A stretch of DNA of 64,000 bases from Nostoc piscinale CENA21 (GCF_001298445.1 NZ_CP012036.1:1553263-1617262); one strand, 5' to 3'. Counted from the stretch's first letter, positions 36,022 through 45,600 are shown. A program made the numbers and translations. Notes: generated by a model not told the origin, from the letters alone.

Positions 36022-37318
36022 TTATAACTTAGTATGAGATTTTTTGACTTTAGCAATCCAACCTTTATATAAATTCAGAATCTCTGCATAAGGAACAGTA
36101 GTTTCTGAAATTAAATAAAATAGTGGCTGGGCAAAATTGTTAGGAAATAGTTTGTGGAGAATTTTTGCAAAAATGTCTCTAATAATATACTCAATAAATA
36201 ACCATTGTGATAAAGGAAATGCGTTATTACCCAGTTCTACTAAAGCATAACCATCTGGCTGACGGCGCACAGTAAATTGTGCGATCGCCTCTGGGATATT
36301 ATCAGAATATTCATCTAAAAGCTTGTCAAATATCAATACATCTTCCAGAGCAGCATTGCAACCTTGACCAATGGATGGAGATACAGCGTGAGCCGCATCA
36401 CCTATGAGCAATACACTATCACCATAATGGTAACTTTGACAGCGAACTGTTAACACTGTTGATGGCTGTTTAGTGCAGAAAGCTTCCGCCTCTGATGCTG
36501 GCATTAATTGACCAATATCTGGAAAATTTGCTTGAAAAAAAATTTAATACTTCTGCCTGGGTGGAAAGATTAGCTACTTGATTTTGTTGGCGAGGAAAAT
36601 GAATAATTCCACTCATGGTTTTGCCTAATTGATGGAGTAATAAGACAACCGTGCCATCTTTCAGCATCCAAGAATGGATTTTATCTGTGGATAAATTGAT
36701 ATTAGATTGAGCTTCAGGAGCAGGTAAGAAAAATGATTTATAATCTGTGGGAATATATTTTTGTTCACAGATAAAATTTGCCTTCAATTTCAAACTTTCT
36801 CTAACCGCCGAATAGGCTCCATCTGCACCAATTAAAAAATCGTAATGCACAGTAGCCACTTCTTCTGATGCTTTAGATGTATTAATTACTATTAAGGTTT
36901 TAGTCGCAAAATCAACTTGCTGACATTGACAATCAAAGTGGATATTTAAGCGATGATGATACTTATTAGTTAAGTCTGATAAAATGGCGATCGCTAAATT
37001 TGTTCTATCAAGAGTGAATAAAGGATTTTGTCGTGGAGTATATCTAGTTTTGCCATTACTTTGATGAAAAATCGTGCCATTCATGACTAAACTTATGTCT
37101 TTGACTGCTGCTTCTAATCCCTCAATTTGTCTTAAAGCATACATCCCTCTCTCGTTGAGAGAGATGGGATAAGTTCTAGATTTAGAAAAAGCTATAATTC
37201 TGGGGTCACTGCGACGTTCATAAATATCTACTTGATAATTATCACCACGACGTAACAAATATTGAGCCAATAACAGTCCACTTGGGCCAGCACCAATAAT
37301 CACTACTTTTTTTAGCAT
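36022..37318 (-). pseudogene. FAD-dependent aromatic-type monooxygenase, +1 frameshift in an A8 run
   Basis: Removing one base from the run of eight A at 36535-36542 (T on the coding strand) fuses two frames into a 431-residue protein; the junction then reads EVLNFFQANFPDIGQLMPASE. VVIIGAGPSGLLLAQYLLRRG is the N-terminal FAD motif (Met at 37318 chosen because it directly precedes it). DFLIGADGAYSAVRESL is the second motif and SVLLIGDAAHAVSPSIGQGCNAALED the third. The overall pattern resembles kynurenine-3-monooxygenase or UbiH-type hydroxylases. The substrate is unknown. No other lesions are seen in either part. Confidence 0.83.
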
Positions 37319-37606
37319 AAATTTAGAATTGACACACAGATAATGATGACGATCTGCAAGTTTACCAATCAAAATTCAGAATAATTAATAAATAGCATTC
37401 TACTAAATAGAAATTTTCATAATCTTATACTACTGATTATAAAACTCTGAGCAATTCTAGATTCTTACGTCTATGAAATAATCATAATTTGAATAACTCT
37501 ATTTAATCCTTAAATTAATTTAGAATATTTTTGATGAAACTTTATATCATCAGTAACTAAACTTATATGGTAATACAAAACATGGATAAAAAAAACTCTG
37601 TCAGAA

Positions 37607-38194
37607 GTGAGAATTTGCTTTTTGGGTGAATCATTTGTCAACGGTATAGGCGACCCAGAATTTCTTGGTTGGACAGGGAGAATTTGCGTAAATGCTTATC
37701 AAAAAGGGTATGATATCACCTACTACAATTTAGGTGTACGCAGAGAAACCAGTACTGAACTCAAAAATCGTTGGCTAAGAGAAGTAACTTATCGTCTACC
37801 AAAAGAATATAACGGGAGAGTTGTATTTTGTTTTGGAGTGAATGACACGACTATCGAAAATGGTCAACCTCGTGTTGCTGTTGCAGATTCACTCAATAAT
37901 ATACGTGAGATTTTGAGCGTAGCCAAACAGTTATATCCTGTTTTGATGATTAGTCCACCGCCATGTACAGACGCAGAACAAAATCACAGAATTGGTAATT
38001 TAGCACAAGAGTTTGCTTTAGTTTGTCAGCAATTAGATGTGCCTTATCTTAATGTTTTCCCGACATTAATTAAATCGCATACTTGGATAGAAGAAGCCAA
38101 GAATTATGATGGCGCTCATCCACAAGCAGCGGGGTATACAGAATTGGCTCAAATTGTGAATAATTGGGATGCTTGGTTAAATTGGTTTAATTAA
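37607..38194 (+). CDS. SGNH/GDSL-type hydrolase (start possibly disturbed by an A8 run)
   Basis: A 195-residue hydrolase. ICFLGESFVNGIGDPEFLGWTGR is block I with the nucleophile Ser (GES in place of GDS). VFCFGVNDT is block III and DGAHPQAAGYTELA is block V with the Asp-x-x-His dyad. Such enzymes are esterases or lipases acting on small or cell-wall esters. The frame as read can start only at GTG 37607. An ATG at 37582 would start the same protein (MDKKTLSEVRICFLG) if the A run at 37588-37595 had seven instead of eight bases, which I think is the original start. Confidence 0.85.
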   Translation: MRICFLGESFVNGIGDPEFLGWTGRICVNAYQKGYDITYYNLGVRRETSTELKNRWLREVTYRLPKEYNGRVVFCFGVNDTTIENGQPRVAVADSLNNIREILSVAKQLYPVLMISPPPCTDAEQNHRIGNLAQEFALVCQQLDVPYLNVFPTLIKSHTWIEEAKNYDGAHPQAAGYTELAQIVNNWDAWLNWFN

Positions 38195-38241
38195 GAATTG
38201 CTTATACTAGATGCAGTAAAACTCCTGTGAAGAATCGAACT

Positions 38242-38922
38242 ATGACAGCATCAAATATCAAAATACCACCTTTAGAAAGTGGCGATCGCCTAACTCGCCA
38301 AGAATTTGAACGTCGTTATTATGCCATGCCTCATACTAAAAAAGCAGAACTAATAGAAGGAGTTGTATACGTGGCTTCACCCTTACGTTTTAAAAGTCAT
38401 GGAAAACCACATGGAAACTTGATAATTTGGCTAGGAACTTACAAAGTTGCGACCCCTGGTGTAGAGTTGGGTGATAATTCTACAGTCCGCTTAGATTTAG
38501 ATAATGAACTACAGCCGGATGTTGTGCTGTTAATTGATGAACAACTGGGTGGACAAGCAAGTATTAGTGAAGATGACTATATTGAAGGCGCACCAGAATT
38601 AATTGCCGAAGTTGCTGCGAGTAGTGCTGCTAATGACTTGTATGATAAAAAGCGAGTATACCGACGCAATGGTGTAAAAGAGTATATTGTTTGGCAAGTT
38701 TTTGAGAATAAATTTGATTGGTTCATGTTAGAAAATGGTGAATATAAAGCGTTAAATCCTGATATAGATGGGATTATCAATAGTTATGTCTTTCCTGGTT
38801 TATGGTTGGATGTAAATGCACTGTTAACTGGAGAAATGACCCAAGTTTTAGCAGTACTGCAAAGAGGTTTAAACTCACAAGAACATCAAATATTTATACA
38901 ACAATTAGCAAGTAAATCTTAA
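38242..38922 (+). CDS. Uma2 family (DUF820) putative endonuclease-fold protein
   Basis: A 226-residue member of the Uma2/DUF820 family that is hugely expanded in cyanobacteria and has a PD-(D/E)xK nuclease fold. DRLTRQEFERRYYAMPHTKKAELIEGVVYV, NELQPDVVLL and the core EGAPELIAEVAASSAANDLYDKKRVYRRNGVKEYIVW (Glu..AxSS..KxxxY) are diagnostic. Biological role is unknown; many copies lie near transposons or toxin-antitoxin genes, and here a toxin-antitoxin pair follows. The ATG at 38242 is preferred to the GTG 15 bases earlier. Confidence 0.88.
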   Translation: MTASNIKIPPLESGDRLTRQEFERRYYAMPHTKKAELIEGVVYVASPLRFKSHGKPHGNLIIWLGTYKVATPGVELGDNSTVRLDLDNELQPDVVLLIDEQLGGQASISEDDYIEGAPELIAEVAASSAANDLYDKKRVYRRNGVKEYIVWQVFENKFDWFMLENGEYKALNPDIDGIINSYVFPGLWLDVNALLTGEMTQVLAVLQRGLNSQEHQIFIQQLASKS

Positions 38923-38967
38923 ATTATTCATTCAACGCTATAGTTTTATTAGCAAAAGGTATTTTTT

Positions 38968-39192
38968 ATGCAGCAAATTAATTTAGCTGAAGCATCTCAA
39001 CACTTATCAGAATTAATCGAAGCGGCGCTTGATGGTGAAGAAATCATTATCACAAAAGATAATCTGCCAGCCGTGAAATTAATGCCTATCTTACCAGTTA
39101 AACGCCGTCGTCAACCAGGAAGTGCAAAGGGTTTAATCACTATGGCTGATGACTTTGACGCGCCTTTAGAAGATTTTCAGGAGTATATGTAG
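38968..39192 (+). CDS. Phd/YefM-family antitoxin
   Basis: A 74-residue protein: MQQINLAEASQHLSELIEAALDGEEIIITKDNLPAVKL is the typical Phd/YefM DNA-binding domain, and the acidic C-terminal tail (DDFDAPLEDFQEYM) would wrap around the toxin. Its stop codon overlaps the toxin GTG start by one base, so translation is coupled. Such antitoxins bind their own promoter and repress the pair. Confidence 0.92.
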   Translation: MQQINLAEASQHLSELIEAALDGEEIIITKDNLPAVKLMPILPVKRRRQPGSAKGLITMADDFDAPLEDFQEYM

Positions 39193-39578
39193 TGCTTTTG
39201 TTGATGGATACACATACTTTTATCTGGTATGTCACAGATAATGTAAGGCTCAGTAATCAAGTACTAGAACTAATTAATGATGATGATAATAAAGTTTTTC
39301 TCAGCATTGCTAGTATTTGGGAAATGGGAATTAAGCAGGGCATAGGAAAGTTAACTTTCAATCTCCCATTAGAAATGTTAATTACTCAGCAAATTAGTGT
39401 TAATGACTTCAGTGTATTAGATATCAAAATTAGTCACGTTAGTACTGTTTCCCAACTGCCATTATACCATCGTGACCCTTTTGACCGAATGTTAATTGCT
39501 CAGGCAATAGTAGAAAATTTACCTATATTAAGTGCTGATACAATTTTTGATGCTTATCTCATCAAGCGTTTGTGGTAG
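39192..39578 (+). CDS. PIN-domain toxin (VapC-like)
   Basis: A 128-residue PIN-fold ribonuclease. LLLMDTHTFIWYV gives the first acidic residue (Asp), SIASIWEMGIKQGIGKL the conserved Glu region, and HRDPFDRMLIAQAIVENLPILSAD the remaining acidic cluster. This type-II toxin group pairs with Phd/YefM antitoxins, as here. The GTG start shares its first base with the antitoxin stop codon. Target RNA is unknown. Confidence 0.92.
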   Translation: MLLLMDTHTFIWYVTDNVRLSNQVLELINDDDNKVFLSIASIWEMGIKQGIGKLTFNLPLEMLITQQISVNDFSVLDIKISHVSTVSQLPLYHRDPFDRMLIAQAIVENLPILSADTIFDAYLIKRLW

Positions 39579-39665
39579 CGATGCTGAAATTCTACCGCAA
39601 GATTAGTAAACATTAGTTACCAAAAAAACTTAGCATTATTTAATCAGTCTTCACCAGGGATGGTT

Positions 39666-40916
39666 ATGAGTTATTATATTGCTCCTCGATTTTTGGATAA
39701 AATTGCTGTTCACATCACTAAGAACTTCTTAAATCTTCCTGGTGTGAGGGTTCCTTTGATTTTAGGCATTCATGGACGCAAAGGTGAAGGGAAAACCTTT
39801 CAGTGTGAATTAGCTTTTGAAAAAATGGGTGTGGAAGTGACACTCATCTCTGGTGGCGAATTAGAAAGTCCAGACGCAGGAGACCCAGCGCGGTTGATTC
39901 GGCTACGCTATCGAGAAACAGCAGAACTGATTAAAGTGCGCGGTAAAATGTGCGTGCTGATGATTAACGATTTAGATGCAGGTGCAGGCCGCTTTGATGA
40001 AGGAACTCAATATACTGTAAACACACAGTTGGTAAATGCCACATTGATGAATATTGCGGACAATCCCACAGATGTGCAGTTACCGGGAAGCTATGATGCA
40101 AATCCCATCAGACGTGTACCAATTATTGTTACAGGTAATGATTTTTCCACTTTGTATGCGCCGTTAATTCGAGACGGACGAATGGAAAAGTTTTATTGGG
40201 AACCTAACCGTGATGACAAAGTTGGAATTGTCGGCGGAATTTTTGCACCAGATGGACTCTCTAACCGAGATGTGGAAAAGTTAGTTGATACTTTTCCTAA
40301 TCAATCAATTGATTTTTTTAGTGCGTTGCGTTCTCGAATTTATGATGAACAAATCCGCGACTTTATTCATCGAGTCGGTTATGAACATATATCTTTGCGT
40401 GTGGTAAATAGTGTGGAAGGGCCACCAGAATTTAAAAAGCCAGATTTTACTTTGTCTCATTTAATTGAATCTGGTAATTTTATGGTAGGTGAACAAAAAC
40501 GAGTGGAAAATTCGCAGTTGGTAGATGAATATAATCGCTTGAATCGAGGTAGAAAAAGTTATCAACCAGCATCATCTGTAGTGGAAAAACCAACTACTCA
40601 GCCCTCAACAAATGGTTCTCGTCAACAGTCAGCCGCAAATACTCACATATCCCTAGAAACACAAGAACAAATTCGGCAAATTTTGTCTCAAGGTTTGAAA
40701 GTTGCTTTTGAACACGTCGATGAACGGCGTTTTCGTACAGGTGCTTGGCAAAGTTGCGGGACAATTCACATCGATGCGGAATCTGATGCGATTTCAACTT
40801 TAGAATCACATCTGACTGAATATAGCGGTGAATATGTCCGCTTGGTTGGAATTGACCCAAAAGCTAAACGGCGAGTTGTGGAAACAATTATTCAACGACC
40901 GAATAGCAGAAATTAG
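39666..40916 (+). CDS. rca: Ribulose bisphosphate carboxylase/oxygenase activase with SSUL domain
   Basis: A 416-residue AAA+ ATPase. ILGIHGRKGEGKTFQCEL is Walker A, VLMINDLDAGAGRFDEG contains Walker B, and VPIIVTGNDFSTLYAPLIRDGRMEKFYW is sensor 1 with the arginine finger region. After a Ser/Gln/Thr-rich linker, the last 85 residues (ETQEQIRQILSQGLKVAFEHVDERRF..) form a Rubisco small-subunit-like domain that tethers it to Rubisco and the carboxysome. The protein remodels inhibited Rubisco. I start at the second Met (MSYYIAPRF), the known N-terminus of Nostoc homologues. It is separate from rbcLXS, which is not in the window. Confidence 0.95.
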   Translation: MSYYIAPRFLDKIAVHITKNFLNLPGVRVPLILGIHGRKGEGKTFQCELAFEKMGVEVTLISGGELESPDAGDPARLIRLRYRETAELIKVRGKMCVLMINDLDAGAGRFDEGTQYTVNTQLVNATLMNIADNPTDVQLPGSYDANPIRRVPIIVTGNDFSTLYAPLIRDGRMEKFYWEPNRDDKVGIVGGIFAPDGLSNRDVEKLVDTFPNQSIDFFSALRSRIYDEQIRDFIHRVGYEHISLRVVNSVEGPPEFKKPDFTLSHLIESGNFMVGEQKRVENSQLVDEYNRLNRGRKSYQPASSVVEKPTTQPSTNGSRQQSAANTHISLETQEQIRQILSQGLKVAFEHVDERRFRTGAWQSCGTIHIDAESDAISTLESHLTEYSGEYVRLVGIDPKAKRRVVETIIQRPNSRN

Positions 40917-41058
40917 TATAGCAGAAGGCAGAAGGAAAGATTGATTTTAAAAGGCGATCGCACCACGAACACAACAAGCGATCGCTTTTATTTTTGAGTA
41001 CTATACTGATAAATATGGCTACATATTTAAAGATATTTTCCAACATAATTTTTTCACT

Positions 41059-41352
41059 ATGCGCTCCTTACTCTGGCAAAACTTAAAGCTGACCATTCCC
41101 ACAGCCTTAGCATTTACTGTTCTTGGTTATGGTATTAGTTTACCGATGAGCTTTCTTTTTCATGGAGAAGCAGCTTTTTGGAAATTCCGTCTCAGTAACG
41201 CAATTAGTATTCAGACAGAAAAGCTTGATGAGCTTGATAGATTTCAAGCTAGAGTTGCTCTTGGAGGTATGGCAATAGGAATTATCATAGCTCAAACTGT
41301 TTTCATTGTTCATGCCTTTGCACCCAACCATCGTCAGATTAAAAATGAATGA
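41059..41352 (+). CDS. Small membrane protein, unknown
   Basis: A 97-residue protein with two predicted transmembrane helices (LTIPTALAFTVLGYGISLPMSFLF and VALGGMAIGIIIAQTVFIVHAF) separated by a charged loop, and a polar C-terminus. I do not recognise a family. It is convergent with the flavoprotein gene that ends at 41388. Confidence 0.55.
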   Translation: MRSLLWQNLKLTIPTALAFTVLGYGISLPMSFLFHGEAAFWKFRLSNAISIQTEKLDELDRFQARVALGGMAIGIIIAQTVFIVHAFAPNHRQIKNE

Positions 41353-41387
41353 TGCTCAGATTCACGATTTTCCAGGATATTGAAGCG

Positions 41388-42938
41388 TTATGAAAACTTA
41401 GTCAAAAAACCGAGAATGCGTTTAGTATTTGCAGTCAAAAGAGTCCGACGGTAAGCATCGGCGGCTTTTTTAATGGCTTCGGCTTGGGTGGGGTAGGGAT
41501 GAATAACGCTGCTTAATTTACTCAAACCAATTTTATTCACAATTGCGGTGGTAACTTCCGAAATCATCTCACCTGCATGGCTGGCAACAATGGTAGCACC
41601 GAGAATTTGATCAGAACCTTTTTTGTGGAGAATTTTGAGAAATCCGGCTTCTTCACCATCGGCGATCGCACGGTCTACACTACTAAAAGGAATTTTAATT
41701 GTTGCTACCTCAATACCTTGTTTTTTTGCTTCATATTCATACATTCCCACATGGGCAATTTCTGGGGATGTGTATGTTACCCAAGGCATAATTAAACTGC
41801 TGAGTTTAGAACGTCCTAAACCAAAGGGAGAAAACAGCGTATTTTTAATTACAATTCTTGCTGCTGCATCCGCCGCATGGGTAAATTTCCAATTCATGCA
41901 GATATCACCAGCCGCATAAATTTTCGGATTGGTTGTTTGTAGATAATCATTTACTTGTATGCCGTGACGAGTGTCGTATTTTACTCCCACAGCTTCTAAG
42001 TTTAAACCTTCGACATTGGGCGCACGTCCCGCACCTACTAAGATTTCATCTACGGTGACTGAATCTCGATAACCATTACTAGAAAAATAAAGTCGTTTAC
42101 CTTCAGTAACAGCAACCACTTCTTCTAATTGGCAGTTTAAGACTACACGAATGCCTTCTTGAATTAACACATTCTGAATAATTTCGGCTGCGTCTGCATC
42201 TTCTTTATTTAACAGATGCGAACCGCGATGTAACAGCGTCACTTCACAACCCAACCGCCGAAAAGTTTGGGCTAATTCACAACCAATTGGCCCGCCTCCA
42301 ATCACAGCTAATTTATCAGGGCGCTGAATTAAAGAAAAAACTGTTTCATTAGTTAAATAACCAACATTTTCAATTCCCGGAATTGACGGTTTTACAGCCC
42401 TGGCACCAGTCGCAATTACCGCTTTTTTAAAACGCAGAATTTTACCCCCGACTTCTACAGTTTGGTTGGTAGTAAAGCAACCATTCCCCAAGAAAACATC
42501 AACGCCTAAATTTTTAAAACGTTCTGCGGAGTCATGATGACTAATTCCCGATCTGATGCGGCGCATCCGTTCCATGACTGCGGAAAAATCAACTTCTACT
42601 TGTTGTTTAGGGATATTAATTCCTAAATTTTTGGCGTGCCAAACTTCACCAATTACCCGTGCAGACCGGATAATAGATTTTGATGGTACACAACCCACAT
42701 TCAAGCAATCTCCACCCATGAGATGCTTTTCAATTAATGCAACTTTTAAACCTAAATCTAAACCTGCTGCACCCGCAGCGACTACTAACCCGGCTGTTCC
42801 TGCACCAATAACTACTAAATCATAACAATCAGCAGGCTGTGGATTAACCCAATCTGGCGGATGTACATAAGAAACTAATTTTTGATTGTACTCATCCACT
42901 GGACGAACGATAACTCTTGATAATTCTGAATTAGACAT
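41388..42938 (-). CDS. Mercuric-reductase/dihydrolipoamide-dehydrogenase-like FAD disulfide oxidoreductase
   Basis: A 516-residue flavoprotein. YDLVVIGAGTAGLVVAAGAAG is the FAD motif and GGDCLNVGCVPSKS carries the redox-active CxxxxC disulfide. LAVIGGGPIGCELAQTF is the NAD(P) motif and HPYPTQAEAIKKAAD the C-terminal catalytic His-Pro. The N-terminal 40-residue extension and the absence of the second metal Cys pair argue against true MerA. Start at ATG 42938 is chosen because the frame upstream is non-conserved. Homologues are often next to or fused with TVP38/TMEM64 membrane proteins, two of which follow upstream on the same strand. Confidence 0.88.
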   Translation of the reverse strand: MSNSELSRVIVRPVDEYNQKLVSYVHPPDWVNPQPADCYDLVVIGAGTAGLVVAAGAAGLDLGLKVALIEKHLMGGDCLNVGCVPSKSIIRSARVIGEVWHAKNLGINIPKQQVEVDFSAVMERMRRIRSGISHHDSAERFKNLGVDVFLGNGCFTTNQTVEVGGKILRFKKAVIATGARAVKPSIPGIENVGYLTNETVFSLIQRPDKLAVIGGGPIGCELAQTFRRLGCEVTLLHRGSHLLNKEDADAAEIIQNVLIQEGIRVVLNCQLEEVVAVTEGKRLYFSSNGYRDSVTVDEILVGAGRAPNVEGLNLEAVGVKYDTRHGIQVNDYLQTTNPKIYAAGDICMNWKFTHAADAAARIVIKNTLFSPFGLGRSKLSSLIMPWVTYTSPEIAHVGMYEYEAKKQGIEVATIKIPFSSVDRAIADGEEAGFLKILHKKGSDQILGATIVASHAGEMISEVTTAIVNKIGLSKLSSVIHPYPTQAEAIKKAADAYRRTLLTANTKRILGFLTKFS

Positions 42939-43002
42939 AGTTTGAAGTGTGAAGTATGAAGTGTGAAATTTAATACCAAATTGATGTTTGTATAGCCTCA
43001 AA

Positions 43003-43067
43003 TCTTCCACCCAGCGACTGAAGTCGCGGCTACACAAACAAAACCCGCCTGCGCGGGTTCAAAACCC
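43003..43067. repeat. Extragenic repeat with GACTTCAGTC core, copy 2
   Basis: On the minus strand it reads AACCCGCGCAGGCGGGTTT, then GTTTGTGTAGCCGCGACTTCAGTCG, matching the element at 1877-1960 in block order. AACCCGC/GCGGGTT and CGACTTCAGTCG-type arms can form hairpins. It lies between the Mer-like gene and the TVP38 gene; a MITE-like ATTAATTACACACA block follows at about 43090. Confidence 0.6.
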
Positions 43068-43196
43068 TTGATGTTAAGTATCCAGACAAAATTAATTACA
43101 CACATTTTTTCTTTTCCCTGTTCCCTATCATCACAAATGAATTTAAGTTAGTCCGCGTAGGTGATTACTGAGTTTGTAGAAGTGCGGACTTTGTTT

Positions 43197-44009
43197 TTAG
43201 AGCCGCGAATTCCATTCGTCTAGGCTAGGTGCTTCATCGTTTATTTTTACTTCTTCTGCTAAGGCTTTCCGGGCAATGCGGGTAACATAAACAGTAACTG
43301 CAACTGTGGCGATAAAGCCAATAATCCGAATTACCCATTGTACGGTAGGATTACTCGGTTGACCTTCAGTACCAATTAATGCCAAATTCCCGGCTAAGGA
43401 ACCAATATAAACATACATAATTGTGCCAGGAATCATCCCGATTGAACCAATAAAATAATCTTTTAGGGAAACTCCTGTGACACCAAAGGCATAGTTTAAT
43501 AAATTGAAGGGAAATACAGGCGAAAGTCGAGTTAATAAAACAATTTTTAATCCTTCTATACCTACAGCGCGGTCAATGGCGGCAAAGTTTTGATTATTGG
43601 TAATTTTATTTGCGACCCAATTTCTAGCTAAATAACGTCCTACTAAAAATGCGGCTGTCGCTCCTAAAGTTGCACCAATAAATACATACAATGAACCCCA
43701 AACAACACCAAATACAACACCAGCGCCCAAGGTAAGAATTGACCCAGGTAAAAAAGCTACAGTAGCAATAATATACAGTCCAATAAAAGCGATCGCACCT
43801 ACTTTTCCTTGACTATCAATCCATTGTAAAGCATCACGTAAAAGGGTTTGGGGATTAAATGTATTGCTTTGTGCTGCTGTTTGGGCAAATGCTGATTCTG
43901 GATGAAATAAAATGGCGATCGCTATACTGATCAAAGCTATGATTGGTAAATGATGAGCCTTAATTAAGCTTTGCAAATAATAATTATTTACTACAAATTT
44001 GTTTTTCAT
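43197..44009 (-). CDS. TVP38/TMEM64 (DedA/SNARE-associated) family membrane protein, copy 1
   Basis: A 270-residue inner-membrane protein with about six hydrophobic segments. The family core is seen in FLPGSILTLGAGVVFGVVWGSLYVFIGATLGATAAFLVGRYLARNWV and in LTRLSPVFPFNLLNYAFGVTGVSLKDYFIGSIGMIPGTIMYVYIGSLAG. These proteins are related to the eukaryotic scramblases TMEM41/VMP1 and probably move lipids. It is paralogous to the next gene (about half identical in the core) and lies 42 bases downstream of it. Confidence 0.9.
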   Translation of the reverse strand: MKNKFVVNNYYLQSLIKAHHLPIIALISIAIAILFHPESAFAQTAAQSNTFNPQTLLRDALQWIDSQGKVGAIAFIGLYIIATVAFLPGSILTLGAGVVFGVVWGSLYVFIGATLGATAAFLVGRYLARNWVANKITNNQNFAAIDRAVGIEGLKIVLLTRLSPVFPFNLLNYAFGVTGVSLKDYFIGSIGMIPGTIMYVYIGSLAGNLALIGTEGQPSNPTVQWVIRIIGFIATVAVTVYVTRIARKALAEEVKINDEAPSLDEWNSRL

Positions 44010-44051
44010 TTTATTTAAATCAAAATATTTTTTTACATCAGTCTAAAATAT

Positions 44052-44798
44052 TTATTTTTTTTCTTGAACTGTTTCTGTAACTGCTATACTTTGCGATAAA
44101 GCTTTTTTGGCTATTTTAGTAATATAAATAGTTATAGCTACAGTTGCAACTAAACCAATTATCTGCATAATTAACTGATAAGTTTTAGCTTCAGGTGTTA
44201 GTGTTTGATTAGACATATTAGTCATCGCTAAATTACCTGCTAATGTCCCAAGATAAACATACATAACTGTTCCTGGGAGAATCCCGAAAGAACCTAATAC
44301 ATAATCTTTAAGGGAAACTTGGGTAACACCAAAAAAGTAATTTAATAAATTAAAGGGAAACAAGGGACATAACCTTGTAAGTAAAACAATTTTCCATCCT
44401 TCTTTGGCTACTGCTACATCAATAGCTTTTAATTTAGGGTGTTGCTCAATTTGCCGTGACACCCAATTTCTTGATAAATAACGTCCAATCAAAAAAGCTA
44501 AAACTGCCCCAATGATTGCAGCAATTAATACATAAACTGAACCCCAAATTAAGCCAAATAAACAGCCAGCTTTTAAAGTTAAAATAGAGCCAGGAATAAA
44601 TAATAATGTAGCTAAGTTATAAATACCTATATATGCAACAATACCCCAAACTCCCAGGCTGTTGACTTGGGTAACTAAGGTAGTAAAAATCGCGGTAAAA
44701 TTAAAAAATCTAGCAGCAATTATCAACGCAGTAACAAGTATTGCTAATAAAATAAATTTGAATTTACCTTGGAATTTAGGTTTTGGTTGTGTCACCAT
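44052..44798 (-). CDS. TVP38/TMEM64 family membrane protein, copy 2
   Basis: A 248-residue paralogue of the adjacent gene with the same core (FIPGSILTLKAGCLFGLIWGSVYV, LTRLCPLFPFNLLNYFFGVTQVSLKDYVLGSFGILPGTVMYVYLGTLAG). It arose by tandem duplication. Its stop codon lies directly in a run of eight T at 44055-44062 (A8 on the coding strand); with seven bases the protein would be a few residues longer, so its exact C-terminus is uncertain. Confidence 0.9.
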   Translation of the reverse strand: MVTQPKPKFQGKFKFILLAILVTALIIAARFFNFTAIFTTLVTQVNSLGVWGIVAYIGIYNLATLLFIPGSILTLKAGCLFGLIWGSVYVLIAAIIGAVLAFLIGRYLSRNWVSRQIEQHPKLKAIDVAVAKEGWKIVLLTRLCPLFPFNLLNYFFGVTQVSLKDYVLGSFGILPGTVMYVYLGTLAGNLAMTNMSNQTLTPEAKTYQLIMQIIGLVATVAITIYITKIAKKALSQSIAVTETVQEKK

Positions 44799-44898
44799 GA
44801 TTTGTTAATCCTAAATCATTTGTTCAATCATCTTTCTGCGTCTCTGTAGTTCTTCATATCCCCTTTCACTAAAATACGCCATTTAAATGAGAAATAGC

Positions 44899-45600
44899 TT
44901 AATTATGCTTAAATTTTTCCCGACGATACCAGCTACGAATGCGTGCTGGTGAAACACCAAACAAATAAGCAAGCACAATAATTTGATTGAGTAAGGTAGT
45001 TTTGACAATTCCCTTTTGCAACCATCTCCTCGCTGAAGTTACTACTGGCGTATTGATAATTACAATGCGTCCTAAAGAATTTAATCGGCGAATTAATTCA
45101 AAGTCTTCCATAATGGGAAGTGCAGGAAAATTACCAATTTTTGGAAGATTTCGGGAGTTAAAAAAAATTCCTTGATCACCGTAGGGCATTTGGAAAAAAC
45201 GCGATCGCAATTTTACACCCAACTCCACCAACCTTAACCCGAAAGCTGAGTTATCAATCTGCAAATCAAACGCACCAGCCACCACTCCCGGTTGTTGCAA
45301 AGCTGCACAAATCAAAACATCAAAGTCAACAGGTAAACGAGTATCTGCATGAAGAAATAGTAATACTTCACCACTAGCCACCGTCGCACCTGCATTCATT
45401 TGCATCGCGCGTCCAGGCGGTGAGGAAATCACTTTCGCACCCAACGACTGAGCAATTTTGATTGTGTCATCACAAGAGCCACCATCGACAACAATCACTT
45501 CTATATTTTTACCAGATTGAGTGCTGGCGATCGCGCCTAAAATATTCTCGGCTTCGTTGAGAGTGGGAATAATAATTGAAACTTTAGCAGTTTGTTGCAT
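44899..45600 (-). CDS. Family 2 glycosyltransferase, TIGR04283 type
   Basis: A 233-residue GT-A glycosyltransferase. VSIIIPTLNEAENI, VIVVDGGSCDDT, SPPGRAMQMNAGA, LLFLHADTRLP (DxD-like HAD) and MPYGDQGIFF plus IMEDFELIRRL are the signatures of the TIGR04283 group, some of which are linked to arsenosugar biosynthesis and which often accompany TVP38/TMEM64 and Mer-like genes. The T8 run inside GDQGIFF (45160-45167) is in frame here, unlike other such runs in the window. Substrate unknown. Confidence 0.88.
   Translation of the reverse strand: MQQTAKVSIIIPTLNEAENILGAIASTQSGKNIEVIVVDGGSCDDTIKIAQSLGAKVISSPPGRAMQMNAGATVASGEVLLFLHADTRLPVDFDVLICAALQQPGVVAGAFDLQIDNSAFGLRLVELGVKLRSRFFQMPYGDQGIFFNSRNLPKIGNFPALPIMEDFELIRRLNSLGRIVIINTPVVTSARRWLQKGIVKTTLLNQIIVLAYLFGVSPARIRSWYRREKFKHN

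Noticed and set aside
41388..42938. True mercuric reductase
   Set aside because: No N-terminal HMA domain, no C-terminal Cys pair and no mer genes nearby.
45160..45167. Another +1 frameshift in the T8 run of the glycosyltransferase
   Set aside because: The frame through GDQGIFF is continuous and both sides match the family, so the run length is correct here.
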